A stretch of 64,000 nucleotides of DNA from Vescimonas coprocola (GCF_018408575.1 NZ_AP023418.1:372001-436000), one strand, 5' to 3'; shown: positions 16,782 through 27,010, numbered from the stretch's first letter. The notes: generated from the sequence alone by a model not told the origin. Translations and numbers: made by a program.

Positions 16782-19700
16782 TTATAGGTTATCCAATATC
16801 GTTTTTAGCGCATATGGTTTCGCATATTTCAAATGCGCGTCGCTTACGAAGATAGTGTTTTCTTCTACAGGCTTAGTCCACATGGCAGGGTAAACCACTA
16901 CTTTCTTTTTGCTGTAGCGGCCTTCTGCCCTAACAGGATCATGCTTGACATCGATATGGACACCGGAAATCTGTAGTATCTGCTCCAACGATTGAAGTAA
17001 ATACTGTTGATTTTTATCGGGGAGTGCAGATGCCCTAATGCCTGTTTCACCCCAGTTCAACAAATCAAGCGCAGCCTTGCGGTCAAGAACACTATGGATA
17101 TACTGATTGCGATAATGCTTCAAGCATTTATGGCATGCACTATCGCAAGAACAACCGGCAAGCAACTCTCTCGTCTTGGTAAGCAGTTTCTGAATGGAGG
17201 ACTCAATGCTGACGGCATAACCAGCACCACTCGAAAGACTGTCATATAAGTAGACATCGACGAAGTCACCGTTTTGATTGTGTCTAACACGATAGCCAGT
17301 GACAAGCTCAGTAAATTCGATATCCAGTTCTTGACATGCAGCTAAACGCAGCGCTTCCGCAAGAGACTGACCTGCCCGATTAAGCCAGGAGTTCCGTTGA
17401 GGATTTATATCAATCAACTGCCTGTCCAAGGCGAATTCTAACACAAGCATATCAGTAACGAAGTCATAGCCAAGATTCACATTATCGGTATCTGTATGCC
17501 TGCAGCGTGTTTTATTGAATTTGGAGCGATAGGGGCGAAGAATATCTTTTAGCACAACTGGGTCACCGCCAGGCATTGCCGCCCCGCAATCACAACAGAT
17601 AGTAAATCCCTTGCCACCAACACCTTTATTGAGCATGATAATTCGCTGATTTGGCCGAACTGCCATGCGAATATTAGCACAGTCATCAACATCTATAACA
17701 TCGTCAGCATCAGGCAAAGTGGAGTATAAGGGCTGCTGAGTTGCCGTATATTCTTCGTTCAACTGCGCCGTTTCAATCGATGTAGCATTTCTCGGCGCAA
17801 ATCCCCACGGGCGTAACATTGGCAGCATATTCGTCAAAACCGAATTACCGCAGAAGGGACAGGCTTCGTGATTATCCTCTTCCAAGCCAAACCATCCACA
17901 CTGCCCACATGTACGGATTGTTTTTCGATAGCTTGCATCGTTAATGAAGGATCTTGCGGGAGATGCAGCTGTTCGCTCGCTCCGCTCTCCACCAGGATAA
18001 TATAGACCACCGATCTGGTAGGTCGTTTTATCAACAACAATGGCTCTTCCGGGGGCATATTCACCGATAGCAACATCCAAACCTCGTTCAACTTGGTATT
18101 TTACTTTCCCCCCCATATCGGAGATATAGGTGCTAACGACATTTTTGGGGAAAGAATAGGTTGGAATGATGCCTTCTTCATAGAGCGCATCCAGTAGCGT
18201 TTTCTTTCCGGAGTCACTGTTATCATCTGTTTCGAACAGTTCGGGATGATTGTCTCGTTTCTGTTTCAAAGCAAACAGAGATTTTTCGAGATCGCCTTTG
18301 TAGCTGTACAATGCGCCTTGGGAATTTGCAGGAACAAGAATGTCATTTTCACTGATTTTGAAGGTCGTCAGAAAACCGCTAAAAGGCTGTAGGTGGTCGT
18401 CCAAAAACTCAATAGCAGAAATTGCATCCAGACTATTGGCTTTTGTTCTCAGATAGGATTGAAGTGCGACCATACCAAGATGACGCTGGACGATCTTCTC
18501 GCTGCCGATATCAATCCAAGGTCTCCTGGGATCACCTCTAAACATTGGCACAGGATTAGAGAAGTATAGAGAATCATGCGGTCCATCTTCACAGAACGTA
18601 ACGATTGTAGACAGACTTGAACCACGACGACCGGCACGACCGGCACGCTGCTGATAATTCTCTCGCATAGGGGGAATATTTCGTAGTCCAACAGCGACCA
18701 GTGAGCCAATATCGATACCCACTTCCATTGTAGTAGTACTGCTCAGAATATCAACTGGTGCCTCACCATCTTGTAGGAAATCTTGGAAACGGAGTTCATA
18801 CTGTTCTGTTTTGGACCAAAGCTCATCCCGCTGATCTTTGTGGGACAGCTGTGCGGTATGTTCTTCCGTATCAATTACACGGATAGTCTCACCCCGGAGC
18901 GCTTCATCAATAGGTGCGCGCCAGAAATCCAGTGCATCAATTTCTTCCGCTGTCATGGGATGGATTTTTTCACACTGGCAACTTGGACATTTTCCTCTCA
19001 GCAAATACGGAGTGAGCTCCGAACAGCGCTCACACCGGAACCAGGTATGCTCTAAATCGAAACGCGGTTTTACACGGGACAGATCGATATAATACTTTCC
19101 ATTAGAAGACTGCCCTTCGTCCATGAATTTTTCCCGCAAAATCCGACTCCATTTTGCTGCGATAGGATCATTATCGCCCCATCCCATTATTCCTCGTATA
19201 TCGGTAGAGAACTTTTTATCCTTATCAATACCATATCCTACATAGTTCGGGCGTACTTTTTCGCGGATTACATCAGGGATCGTATGGCCAAGGACCACAG
19301 AGGAATCACAGGTGGAAAGAATCCATGCATTGAACAGTTCCATAAATTCTTCCTCAGTAACTTCATTGCCTGCCTCCTCCAATGCGTCAATCGCATCCCA
19401 TTTTGCCGCATCTGTAGGCTCTATCCAGCTGAGTGCAGAGTCAATCAGCGTATTATATCCGCCGCAATAGAAACGAAAGAGTTGCTCTTTCATTTGTGCC
19501 GGCGCATTATCAATGGTGAAGCGAGGGGTGTATTGCTGGTTCCGTTTCTTTGCGCGAGTGTAATTCTTCAATGCTTGCGTGCCGTGCTCAATCAGTCTTG
19601 CTCGTTGCTTTTCGGTTTCACTGTCATGGAAAATCTGAACATGATGCTCCACGGCTACCATGGCAAAGTAGTCATAAAAATAATTCATGGACTGTTCCAC

Positions 19701-22049
19701 AACTTCTTGTTCCATTCGATCGATGGCAAGCGCAGCAAGCTGTCTGGCGGCTGTCATATCAGAAGCATCCGACATATCTCTTGCCAGCTTCGCTGCCCGC
19801 TGCCGACTATCCGAGAACAGCAGGACCTTTCGCCCTTCATTAGGCAGCCGATTCGGATCTCCTGTTTTTCCGGGAACCGCAGGCTGCGCCTGGAACTGTG
19901 CCTTGATCAAATTGAAGAAGGACTGATTGCCTCTTGTACTGAAAGAGGTAAGCTGCATTTTGGACAACTCATGACGGCAATGGGGACAAGTGGCAAATGT
20001 CAGAATATCAGGACGAGCCTTTGCGGTAAAACTGCTATAATACAGTTTTCTGATGCCCGGCTTTCCTTCCAAGGAATCATCCAAAAAATCAATAAAACCG
20101 CTATACACATCCAAATAACAAGGCAAAATTTTATTCTGTCCCTGTCTTTCCGGCAGCCGATAGTCGGCAGACGGAATAAAGAGGTGTATTTCCTTGACCT
20201 CATCTTCATTCATCATACCAGGTTGATGCCAAAGATAAGTGCGTTTTCTGGCTTCAAAATCCTGTTTTAGGACAAAGCCTCTGAAGAAAATACTACCGCA
20301 GCGGCGATCATTGTACAGCTCATAAACTGTGCTTCCACATTCCTTACAGGTCAAATTGCCATCCGCAAAATAGACTTCCCCCAATGTTAAACCATTTTCT
20401 GTGCGGGAATGAGAACACTTGGGATTTGTGCAAGCATAAACACCTTTGATTCCTCGGAAGAGCATGTGCATTCTCGCCGGAAATAGCACGCTGCCACTTT
20501 CGCTTCGTGCCAAGGGTGCAATTGCAAGCATGACACTGACAGCTTGAAGGGCGTCTTCCAGATTATTGTCTGGGAAAATGGATTCTGCCAGTTCTTGTAG
20601 AGAGGCCGCTGTACCACGGCAACGTTTGAACATTTCGCAGAAAGGCACATAGTCAATCAGGTGGTCATATAGCCACTGATATGCGTCTTCGGAGGAGCTA
20701 AATGGTGCAGCACTATTTGCGATGCCTGTCCAAAAGCGATTGAGTGCCATGAGCCTCTTCGGGTTATCACCCTCAAATTCATCGGGAAGCGATTCGTTGA
20801 ATTTGCTGAAAGGGATAGTGAACGCACTTCCGCTTCCAATTTCCTCTTGTTCACCAGTGAGATAACAGAACGGATGCATGTCGTCAGATGCAGTCAATTC
20901 ATTTGCAAATGTCCTGACGGCCTTCCGGTCATTCTCGTTATTGTTGGGCATACTTGCGGTAGTCAATATAAATTGAACTCTACTGCGATTAATGCCCAAA
21001 CGGTGGAATAAACGCCGTATGAGCAATGATACCTCGCCGCCTGCAGAACCACGATACATATGCGCTTCATCAATGACAAATAGAAGCTTATTATTCGGAT
21101 CTGCATTTAGCCATGCCTGAGTATCTGACCATATTTTATGCTCTCTTGGCCGAAGAAGCATATATTCAAGCATGGAGTAGTTTGTAATCAAAATATCGGG
21201 GCAGAATTGCTGCATTTCAAAACGAGTTACCAGTTCTGCATCCTCATCGTTCGGAATATGTTTTCCGTTATAGAGTTTTTCAAGGAATTCATCAAAATTT
21301 TCTTTGGCCGGTAGTTTTCCGTCCTTAATGAGTTTCTCTAAAAAAGCTTTTTCTTCATCGTTTTCAGGATTGACCATACGGGAATATGTTGCCGCAAGTG
21401 AACGGTCCTCACTACGTCGGGGCTCCTTACCTGCATAAGGAGTTCTTCCGGTATACATGCCGAATTGAGGGCGGCGGGAATTATTTCCACATGCGGTGCG
21501 GAATATATTTATAAATCGGTGGTCTGGATCACCAATCAAACGGCGCAAACGACTAATCTGGTCAGAAACCAGGGCGTTCATAGGATACATGATAATCGTT
21601 CGGACGCCACGCATAGCCCAGCTATCCGGGCTATTTCTTGCTTCTGAAGCAAGTTTTGCCATCAAGGGCCACATAAAACATTCCGTCTTACCAGAGCCTG
21701 TACCTGTTGACACAAACAGATCCTGACCCTCAAATGCCGCTTCCAAAGCGGAAATTTGGTGACAAAAAGGTGATGGGTATACGCCAAGATTGGCATCTGA
21801 TAGCGCCTTAAAATAGTCTTTCAGCCAATCAGGTAACTTGGGAGATGACTGGATTCCGTTTGTCGTACTTTTGTAAGCAGGTGATGATTCAACATACGGT
21901 TTTTGATAAAGAACACCTTCTTGATTCAGCTTATTTTGTGCAGCGGACAGCAAGATAGGCGACTTCCCAAAATATTGCGACTTTATATAGTTTTCCAGAG
22001 CTTCACGCAGTTGCAAGTGAACTCCGTTTGCACCATTGGACATAATCAT
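16782..22049 (-). CDS. Giant DEAH-box helicase with DUF1998/MZB-like C-terminus (YprA/DruE-like)
   Basis: The 1755-residue protein has an SF2 helicase core: Walker A STGTGSGKT at 114-122, DEAH at 327-330, motif III TTASM, and motif VI QQRAGRAGRRGS near 1190. A long insert with several Cys-pair zinc ribbons (CTNPKC/CKEC, CPHC, CERC/CPSC) splits the two RecA lobes. The C-terminus has CGQC/CPFC, CCDC and the four-Cys C-S-C-x3-C-x2-CLKHYRN-x-LDR segment typical of DUF1998 (MZB) helicases. Relatives include YprA, DrmA of DISARM, DpdJ and DruE of Druantia. It should be an ATP-driven nucleic-acid translocase and the effector or motor of the operon. Its start overlaps the gene before it (ATGA). Confidence 0.92.
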   Translation of the reverse strand: MIMSNGANGVHLQLREALENYIKSQYFGKSPILLSAAQNKLNQEGVLYQKPYVESSPAYKSTTNGIQSSPKLPDWLKDYFKALSDANLGVYPSPFCHQISALEAAFEGQDLFVSTGTGSGKTECFMWPLMAKLASEARNSPDSWAMRGVRTIIMYPMNALVSDQISRLRRLIGDPDHRFINIFRTACGNNSRRPQFGMYTGRTPYAGKEPRRSEDRSLAATYSRMVNPENDEEKAFLEKLIKDGKLPAKENFDEFLEKLYNGKHIPNDEDAELVTRFEMQQFCPDILITNYSMLEYMLLRPREHKIWSDTQAWLNADPNNKLLFVIDEAHMYRGSAGGEVSLLIRRLFHRLGINRSRVQFILTTASMPNNNENDRKAVRTFANELTASDDMHPFCYLTGEQEEIGSGSAFTIPFSKFNESLPDEFEGDNPKRLMALNRFWTGIANSAAPFSSSEDAYQWLYDHLIDYVPFCEMFKRCRGTAASLQELAESIFPDNNLEDALQAVSVMLAIAPLARSESGSVLFPARMHMLFRGIKGVYACTNPKCSHSRTENGLTLGEVYFADGNLTCKECGSTVYELYNDRRCGSIFFRGFVLKQDFEARKRTYLWHQPGMMNEDEVKEIHLFIPSADYRLPERQGQNKILPCYLDVYSGFIDFLDDSLEGKPGIRKLYYSSFTAKARPDILTFATCPHCRHELSKMQLTSFSTRGNQSFFNLIKAQFQAQPAVPGKTGDPNRLPNEGRKVLLFSDSRQRAAKLARDMSDASDMTAARQLAALAIDRMEQEVVEQSMNYFYDYFAMVAVEHHVQIFHDSETEKQRARLIEHGTQALKNYTRAKKRNQQYTPRFTIDNAPAQMKEQLFRFYCGGYNTLIDSALSWIEPTDAAKWDAIDALEEAGNEVTEEEFMELFNAWILSTCDSSVVLGHTIPDVIREKVRPNYVGYGIDKDKKFSTDIRGIMGWGDNDPIAAKWSRILREKFMDEGQSSNGKYYIDLSRVKPRFDLEHTWFRCERCSELTPYLLRGKCPSCQCEKIHPMTAEEIDALDFWRAPIDEALRGETIRVIDTEEHTAQLSHKDQRDELWSKTEQYELRFQDFLQDGEAPVDILSSTTTMEVGIDIGSLVAVGLRNIPPMRENYQQRAGRAGRRGSSLSTIVTFCEDGPHDSLYFSNPVPMFRGDPRRPWIDIGSEKIVQRHLGMVALQSYLRTKANSLDAISAIEFLDDHLQPFSGFLTTFKISENDILVPANSQGALYSYKGDLEKSLFALKQKRDNHPELFETDDNSDSGKKTLLDALYEEGIIPTYSFPKNVVSTYISDMGGKVKYQVERGLDVAIGEYAPGRAIVVDKTTYQIGGLYYPGGERSERTAASPARSFINDASYRKTIRTCGQCGWFGLEEDNHEACPFCGNSVLTNMLPMLRPWGFAPRNATSIETAQLNEEYTATQQPLYSTLPDADDVIDVDDCANIRMAVRPNQRIIMLNKGVGGKGFTICCDCGAAMPGGDPVVLKDILRPYRSKFNKTRCRHTDTDNVNLGYDFVTDMLVLEFALDRQLIDINPQRNSWLNRAGQSLAEALRLAACQELDIEFTELVTGYRVRHNQNGDFVDVYLYDSLSSGAGYAVSIESSIQKLLTKTRELLAGCSCDSACHKCLKHYRNQYIHSVLDRKAALDLLNWGETGIRASALPDKNQQYLLQSLEQILQISGVHIDVKHDPVRAEGRYSKKKVVVYPAMWTKPVEENTIFVSDAHLKYAKPYALKTILDNL

Positions 22050-23074
22050 TCCTCCACAAAGCAGTAACCCATTGATTCCAACTCATGTTTGAACATAGGA
22101 TAGATTTGCCTTGCCATCATTCTTGTAAAGACTTGGGGCGTTTTTGATGTAAAATCATATCGCACAGGCCAGCTATAGAGTTTGAAGAAGTTTTCTTCCG
22201 AAGGTGGCAGACGATAGCCAAGTTTGATTTCTATCAGACTTCCCTTTGCCTTCGTTTTGATTTCTGGAAGTGTTCCATGTTTTTTTAGAAGTGATATTGC
22301 AATCCTTCTATATTCGCCGTGGTTGCTTGGAACATTCGAAAAATAGTCCCGCATTCTCCATTCTGGAATCGGTGTATTCAGAAATACCCCATTACTATAT
22401 CGATAAAATACAAAAATTTTATTTGGCTCACCATATCTTGCAAGGGATATATGGTCATTTTTTTCGGGAATCTGTTGCCAATACCCCCATTTAAATGGAG
22501 GATCAAGCCGCAGAAACTCTGAGTTATCTGGCCATTCTATTTGTTTCCATTCGCAATGCGCCAACAGTTCTTCGAGATAGCTTTCAAACGACTGCTCCTG
22601 TAGACCAAACATTGATGATATTGTCCTGTCGGAAGTTGAAGTTTGAACGGAATAGAAACCCAATCCGCTCATAAATAACTTCAAGTCAGGTGAAATACCT
22701 CTGTGAAGAACAAGATCCCCATTTCCTCCAGTTGCAAGAGCGGCTGGGGATATTTGATAAGCGGAATGATAAAAGAACCCATTTCGCAGATAGATAGAGT
22801 ATATTTCCTCAATCAAATCCGTCTTGTCATGCGGGAGGAGAAATCCAATCTTCGGATAAATGCCCTCATAAGCATCAAAAATCTGGTCAATTCTGCTTTT
22901 GAAATGCTGAATAGAAACTGAACCTCCATCCTCGGTGTGATCCCAAAGCGAAGCGAGAGCCATTTGCCCAGCAACACTATAAACGACCCGACAAACCCAT
23001 TCGTTGTCATCTGACTGCGGAATATTTAATTGTCTTCCAATTGAAACAATTAGGTCGTTTATCATATCGTTCAC
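22046..23074 (-). CDS. Unrecognised 342-residue protein of the helicase operon
   Basis: No family is recognised. The protein is soluble, mixed alpha/beta and rich in aromatic residues in its C-terminal half (FKWGYWQQIPEK, IFVFYRYSNGVF, RLPPSEENFFKLYSWPVRYDF). There is no signal peptide, membrane span, zinc motif or P-loop. It overlaps both neighbours by four bases (ATGA), so it is made in fixed ratio with them and is likely a subunit or adaptor for the helicase. Confidence 0.85.
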   Translation of the reverse strand: MNDMINDLIVSIGRQLNIPQSDDNEWVCRVVYSVAGQMALASLWDHTEDGGSVSIQHFKSRIDQIFDAYEGIYPKIGFLLPHDKTDLIEEIYSIYLRNGFFYHSAYQISPAALATGGNGDLVLHRGISPDLKLFMSGLGFYSVQTSTSDRTISSMFGLQEQSFESYLEELLAHCEWKQIEWPDNSEFLRLDPPFKWGYWQQIPEKNDHISLARYGEPNKIFVFYRYSNGVFLNTPIPEWRMRDYFSNVPSNHGEYRRIAISLLKKHGTLPEIKTKAKGSLIEIKLGYRLPPSEENFFKLYSWPVRYDFTSKTPQVFTRMMARQIYPMFKHELESMGYCFVEE

Positions 23075-25119
23075 TCTTCCTCAATATATCTTGCAACTTC
23101 AGCTTTTACCGAACTGGAGATCCCGCTCTCGCCTTCAATAACATCCTTTAAGACATCCAATCTCCCGGTAAGTACGCAGAGAGGAAGCACACCAAAGAGC
23201 AGTTCCAAGTCCTTATCTTTTGCGGGATTCTCCAAAATGCATTTTGCATCGGACAGGACACGGGTTAACTGGCCCAATAGGAGTTTGCTAAGGCCCAAAC
23301 GCTTAAATGCAGATATCCGGAGAGACTGTTTTTCCTCAGAAACATATGGTTGGAACTTCTCAGTGCGTTTACTTGGCCATGTCTCGAGAGCAGGTAAACT
23401 TCCTATAAAACATTCACTCAGGACGGGGAGCATGTAATTATAAAGGCCTTTCGGCTCAATAAGCATATCCTCGACATATGGATGGGTCCAGATTATCTGC
23501 TTTTTGAGTCTTGTAAACTTCTGCGGTAATGCATCCGTCCACCCTTTTCCGAACATATTTTGAACCGACACAATAGAATCGTCAGCCTCGCTGATTCTTT
23601 CCACTATAGAAAGGTCACATTCATCTCCTAAAGTCAATTGTCCTGCTCCGTTTGCGTACATCGAAATAGACAGCACCTCAGCAATATCCTGTCCCCCAGG
23701 GCCTGCAATCAAAGTTGGCACATTGTTGATATGGGTTGCATACAGAAAAGCAGTGAGCATTGAGCAGAAGTCTGGTTCAATGCCCAACGCACATGACAAA
23801 TTCTGATAGATTGCATCATATTCATTGCGCCAGCTTTCTGCGAGTTCAATATCCTCATCAGAATATTGGCCACTGGTACCGCTGTATTGCCATGAGGCAG
23901 GGGGATTCCCATACGGCAAGGTTGCATTTGACTGAGGCAGAAAAACAGAAATATCAGCAATGAATCCTGCCATATCTTTTTGCGCGTCAGCAATTTTCTG
24001 GCGCACTGCGACCAGCGTTTCTTTTCCAATCGATTCATATTGCGCTATCTCTGCAAGTAACTGATCCAGTTCACCTTGTTTTGTAGCAATTTCTGCAAGT
24101 ATTTTACTGTGCTGCTTTTTTGCAATGGATATTGTTTCTTCCATTTCTGAAACTTCTGCCTCAGCTTTGGCAATTTCAGCAGCATGAGAATTATGCCATT
24201 CCACGGATACGGCTTTTTCGCATAATTCTCTTAATTCATCGTGATTCTTTGCAATTTCAGCCAACACATTAACATCGATATCGCCGACCTTAATCAGTAC
24301 ATCTGCTCGATTAACAAAATCATCAACTGCCTGTTTTGCTTGGTCCAGAGTACAATTTAGTTTTTGAACAATCGCGTCGTACAAAGATTCACCGCAAATC
24401 TTCTCAAGAAGAAGTTTGCAATGTTTCCATTCAGCCTTGGTGGCACCAATACACTCCTTAAACAAAGGCCATGTGGTGCGTTCAAGAATGAGCGTGCGAA
24501 TAACCTCGTTTGTATTTCCTATTGAAACGTATCCAGAAGGCTCTCCCGCCTGAAGTGTTTTTAGAAATCTTAGGTTACGATCATCCCAATTATAGATATC
24601 CCCGGAGGAAATTGTGTAGCTTGGCAGGGAATAGACAGTTTCCGAAAGTTTTGCACATCGATCCGAAATGTTGAACTCATTTGCACGACACAGTACGCCT
24701 GCGAACTGCCCCCATTTAGGTTCATAGCAAAAAAGTGTATCGCAAAAGTAAGCTTGTGTACGAGCAGTTCCATTCTGAAGTTGTTCAACCACTTCGTCTA
24801 AAGACTTTGCCATAAGAACTACTACACGTACCGGCGAGTAGTCTTTGACATAGTGCGACTGGACATAGTCAATTGTTGGGTTATCCCTATTAGGAATTGC
24901 TGTCCACTCCCAAATACCGACCGTTCCAAGCGCAGTAGGCCCATCGTTGCGGTACAGTCTATCTCTGTTTTCAAAATAGTTATCCGTCCGTTCTGACTTG
25001 AATGGTGTATGTAAAATATCATCTTCCACATCTGCTAAACGGTTCAGCCATATACGCCCTTCGTAATCTACAGTAATGTAGCACAGTGATGTGAAGGAAA
25101 CTTCATTGTCAATCATCAT
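23071..25119 (-). CDS. Coiled-coil protein with degenerate P-loop-like motif (helicase operon)
   Basis: The 682-residue protein has a beta-rich N-terminal part (about 1-170), a helical middle with a long coiled coil at about 300-400 (runs such as EIAKAEAEVSEMEETIS), and a C-terminal part at about 470-680. There TLIAGPGGQDIAEVLS stands where an AAA/McrB-type Walker A would be, but lacks the GK(S/T); it may be an inactivated NTPase. Function unknown. The start is one of two adjacent ATGs; the second is better placed behind GGGAGG. The gene overlaps its upstream neighbour by 11 bases. A DNA-sensing or scaffold role beside the helicase is inferred only. Confidence 0.85.
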   Translation of the reverse strand: MMIDNEVSFTSLCYITVDYEGRIWLNRLADVEDDILHTPFKSERTDNYFENRDRLYRNDGPTALGTVGIWEWTAIPNRDNPTIDYVQSHYVKDYSPVRVVVLMAKSLDEVVEQLQNGTARTQAYFCDTLFCYEPKWGQFAGVLCRANEFNISDRCAKLSETVYSLPSYTISSGDIYNWDDRNLRFLKTLQAGEPSGYVSIGNTNEVIRTLILERTTWPLFKECIGATKAEWKHCKLLLEKICGESLYDAIVQKLNCTLDQAKQAVDDFVNRADVLIKVGDIDVNVLAEIAKNHDELRELCEKAVSVEWHNSHAAEIAKAEAEVSEMEETISIAKKQHSKILAEIATKQGELDQLLAEIAQYESIGKETLVAVRQKIADAQKDMAGFIADISVFLPQSNATLPYGNPPASWQYSGTSGQYSDEDIELAESWRNEYDAIYQNLSCALGIEPDFCSMLTAFLYATHINNVPTLIAGPGGQDIAEVLSISMYANGAGQLTLGDECDLSIVERISEADDSIVSVQNMFGKGWTDALPQKFTRLKKQIIWTHPYVEDMLIEPKGLYNYMLPVLSECFIGSLPALETWPSKRTEKFQPYVSEEKQSLRISAFKRLGLSKLLLGQLTRVLSDAKCILENPAKDKDLELLFGVLPLCVLTGRLDVLKDVIEGESGISSSVKAEVARYIEEE

Positions 25120-26668
25120 TATCCCTCCCAGGATTATTTTGAATGGTTTTCCTGAGCAAATTTAAAGCTGTACGTGAAATTTCGCCTCGCCGCAAAGCCA
25201 TGCAGAGCCATTTTTGCGTTTGGGGATATTTCGAGAATTTACTGACAAAACTTCCAACTGCATGCGTTACAGGAATCATCGGGCCAGAGCAAGAACTCAA
25301 TTTTTTGACAAGTACAGCATCCAGCAACATAACATCCATGTTGACGGTTTCCTGCTCAAAACGAATGGAGCGAATGTAGTCGCAGCCTTGATAAAAATGT
25401 ATCTCTGTGCCAAATGATAGTTCGTCGATTGTTAAATGCTCCTCGCCAGAAAGCTTGTAGATATATTCGGTCTTACCGTTTCTTTGAACCACAGCCTTCC
25501 CATCATACGGGCAAGAAACTGATATGCACTTTAATTTAGGAAGTTTTGCATAGCTCTCTTCATTTAGCGTGTTGCCAGAATGGTCAGATATGATTATTGC
25601 TGGTAACGGCGCCTTTTTGCGCAGGGGTTGCTTTACCAAATAGGAGAAGCCCAATGCTCCCGATTTTCCGAGTGAAATTAACTGTTCTCTTTCTCGAGTG
25701 TAGAGCTTATACAGTTTTCCATCCTGAATACCCAGCACATTCGCTGTTGCGGGATATGATTTCAGTTCGGCATCATCACCACATAAATAGAAGTAGAACT
25801 CAGGTGAGTTGTGGTATATAAAATACGGATCATTGATGTATGCCGGCCATATAGGATAGAATTTCGTCGGTTTTTCGGTCAGGAAAATCGCGTATTTTAG
25901 GAAAAACTTCGCAGAGTAAGCTGAAAACTTCTTGATACGAATCTTGTACAGATACCAAGTAGTGAAAGGACTCGCTTGATTTCTTGCTACTTCTGTTGCC
26001 TCAATATCTGTATGGTAGGAATACAGTGGACATCGTTGTAATAAATAATAGGAATTCCCGGAATAAGCTTTTCCTCCGGATTGGAGAATCTGCCCAGTTC
26101 GGCCATCAAAGAAAGATCCTGTCGTATTAATTCCTGTTATTTTGTTAGACCAGAAGCGTTTTAGCTCTGTGTTAGCATTTACATACTCGACCCCGTAAAT
26201 CTGGCTCGGAATAGAGCCGACGCTTAAGTATGTTGTTCCAATCCGCTCAATTCGCTCAAACGAGTACTCATAAACTTGGTGTGAATCTCCGGCTATCTTA
26301 ATTTTGTCGCAGTGTGCCTTGTTGTCTGGAGGGTAGAAGAACCCTAATTGTAGAGAAAATATCGATCCTGTTACAACAAGACGCAAAGGCATTATATGGC
26401 TGTTAAGTGCTCGTAGCGATCGACCGTAGTTTGGATCAAAAGAGGCTTGGCGTTCGTCGCATTCTTTATTGGGAGAGGCCGGATCATGACGGAAGTGTTG
26501 AACATTCATACCAGGGGCGGTAAGTAAAACATTTTGTGCGCATAATTCACATACAAAATGGCCGCTTCGTGCTGACGCACCATAAGGGTACATTTCGCAT
26601 GCTTCTTCGACCGTGACACGACGATATCCAGTTTTAGAATCCCATACACATACATGCGTTAACGGCAT
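25109..26668 (-). CDS. CoiA-like zinc-motif protein (helicase operon)
   Basis: The first 80 or so of 519 residues resemble the N-terminal part of CoiA-family proteins: a short beta segment, then FVCELCAQNVLLTAPG, NVQHFRHDP and KECDERQ, a Cys/His set likely to bind zinc. CoiA proteins are linked to DNA processing in competence and carry a nuclease-like domain in some members; the remaining 430 residues here are beta-rich and unrecognised, with no clear PD-(D/E)xK motif. It is the first large gene after the XRE regulator and overlaps the coiled-coil gene. It may recognise DNA for the helicase; that is inference. Confidence 0.8.
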   Translation of the reverse strand: MPLTHVCVWDSKTGYRRVTVEEACEMYPYGASARSGHFVCELCAQNVLLTAPGMNVQHFRHDPASPNKECDERQASFDPNYGRSLRALNSHIMPLRLVVTGSIFSLQLGFFYPPDNKAHCDKIKIAGDSHQVYEYSFERIERIGTTYLSVGSIPSQIYGVEYVNANTELKRFWSNKITGINTTGSFFDGRTGQILQSGGKAYSGNSYYLLQRCPLYSYHTDIEATEVARNQASPFTTWYLYKIRIKKFSAYSAKFFLKYAIFLTEKPTKFYPIWPAYINDPYFIYHNSPEFYFYLCGDDAELKSYPATANVLGIQDGKLYKLYTREREQLISLGKSGALGFSYLVKQPLRKKAPLPAIIISDHSGNTLNEESYAKLPKLKCISVSCPYDGKAVVQRNGKTEYIYKLSGEEHLTIDELSFGTEIHFYQGCDYIRSIRFEQETVNMDVMLLDAVLVKKLSSCSGPMIPVTHAVGSFVSKFSKYPQTQKWLCMALRRGEISRTALNLLRKTIQNNPGRDNDD

Positions 26669-26689
26669 ATTTAGTCACCCGTACTCCCT

Positions 26690-26920
26690 TTATGGTTCTG
26701 TACTCTCCACAGGAGTGTCATCTTTGATAAAATCCATCATTTCTCCCGCATTGCAATCCATAACAGTGGCAATTTTAAGGAGGATAGATAGATTCACTTC
26801 TTGATTTTTTCGGAGCTTAGTAAATGTAGCAGAAGAAAGTCCTGCACGCTTGCGTAGCTCAGCTTTGCTCATCTCTCGTTCAGCGCAAAGGACCCATAAT
26901 TTTTTGTAAGTTACTTTCAT
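26690..26920 (-). CDS. XRE-family (Cro/CI) regulator of the helicase operon
   Basis: The 76-residue protein is almost entirely a helix-turn-helix of the Cro/CI type found in many mobile elements (KAELRKRAGLSSATFTKLRKNQEVNLSILLKIATVMDC). It is the first gene of the operon, 21 bases before the CoiA-like gene, with TATAAT about 30 bases ahead of its start. It probably controls expression of the whole system. Confidence 0.88.
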   Translation of the reverse strand: MKVTYKKLWVLCAEREMSKAELRKRAGLSSATFTKLRKNQEVNLSILLKIATVMDCNAGEMMDFIKDDTPVESTEP

Positions 26921-26940
26921 GGTTTCACCCCGAATAAGAA

Positions 26941-27010
26941 GGATTTATAAAATTATACTACTACGAACCACATCTGTTTTCAACATATTTCGCTTTTTCG
27001 CGAGTTGTTT
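26941..27010 (-). promoter_or_regulatory. Promoter region of the helicase operon
   Basis: TATAAT on the minus strand (26957-26952) precedes the regulator gene. No good -35 box sits at 17 bases; TTGAAA is 20 bases away. The short symmetric element TCGC-GAAAAA-GCGA farther upstream may be a regulator site. Confidence 0.45.

Noticed and set aside
19284-20270. 328-codon plus-strand frame opposite the helicase
   Set aside because: Shadow of the helicase gene without ribosome binding site or domain.
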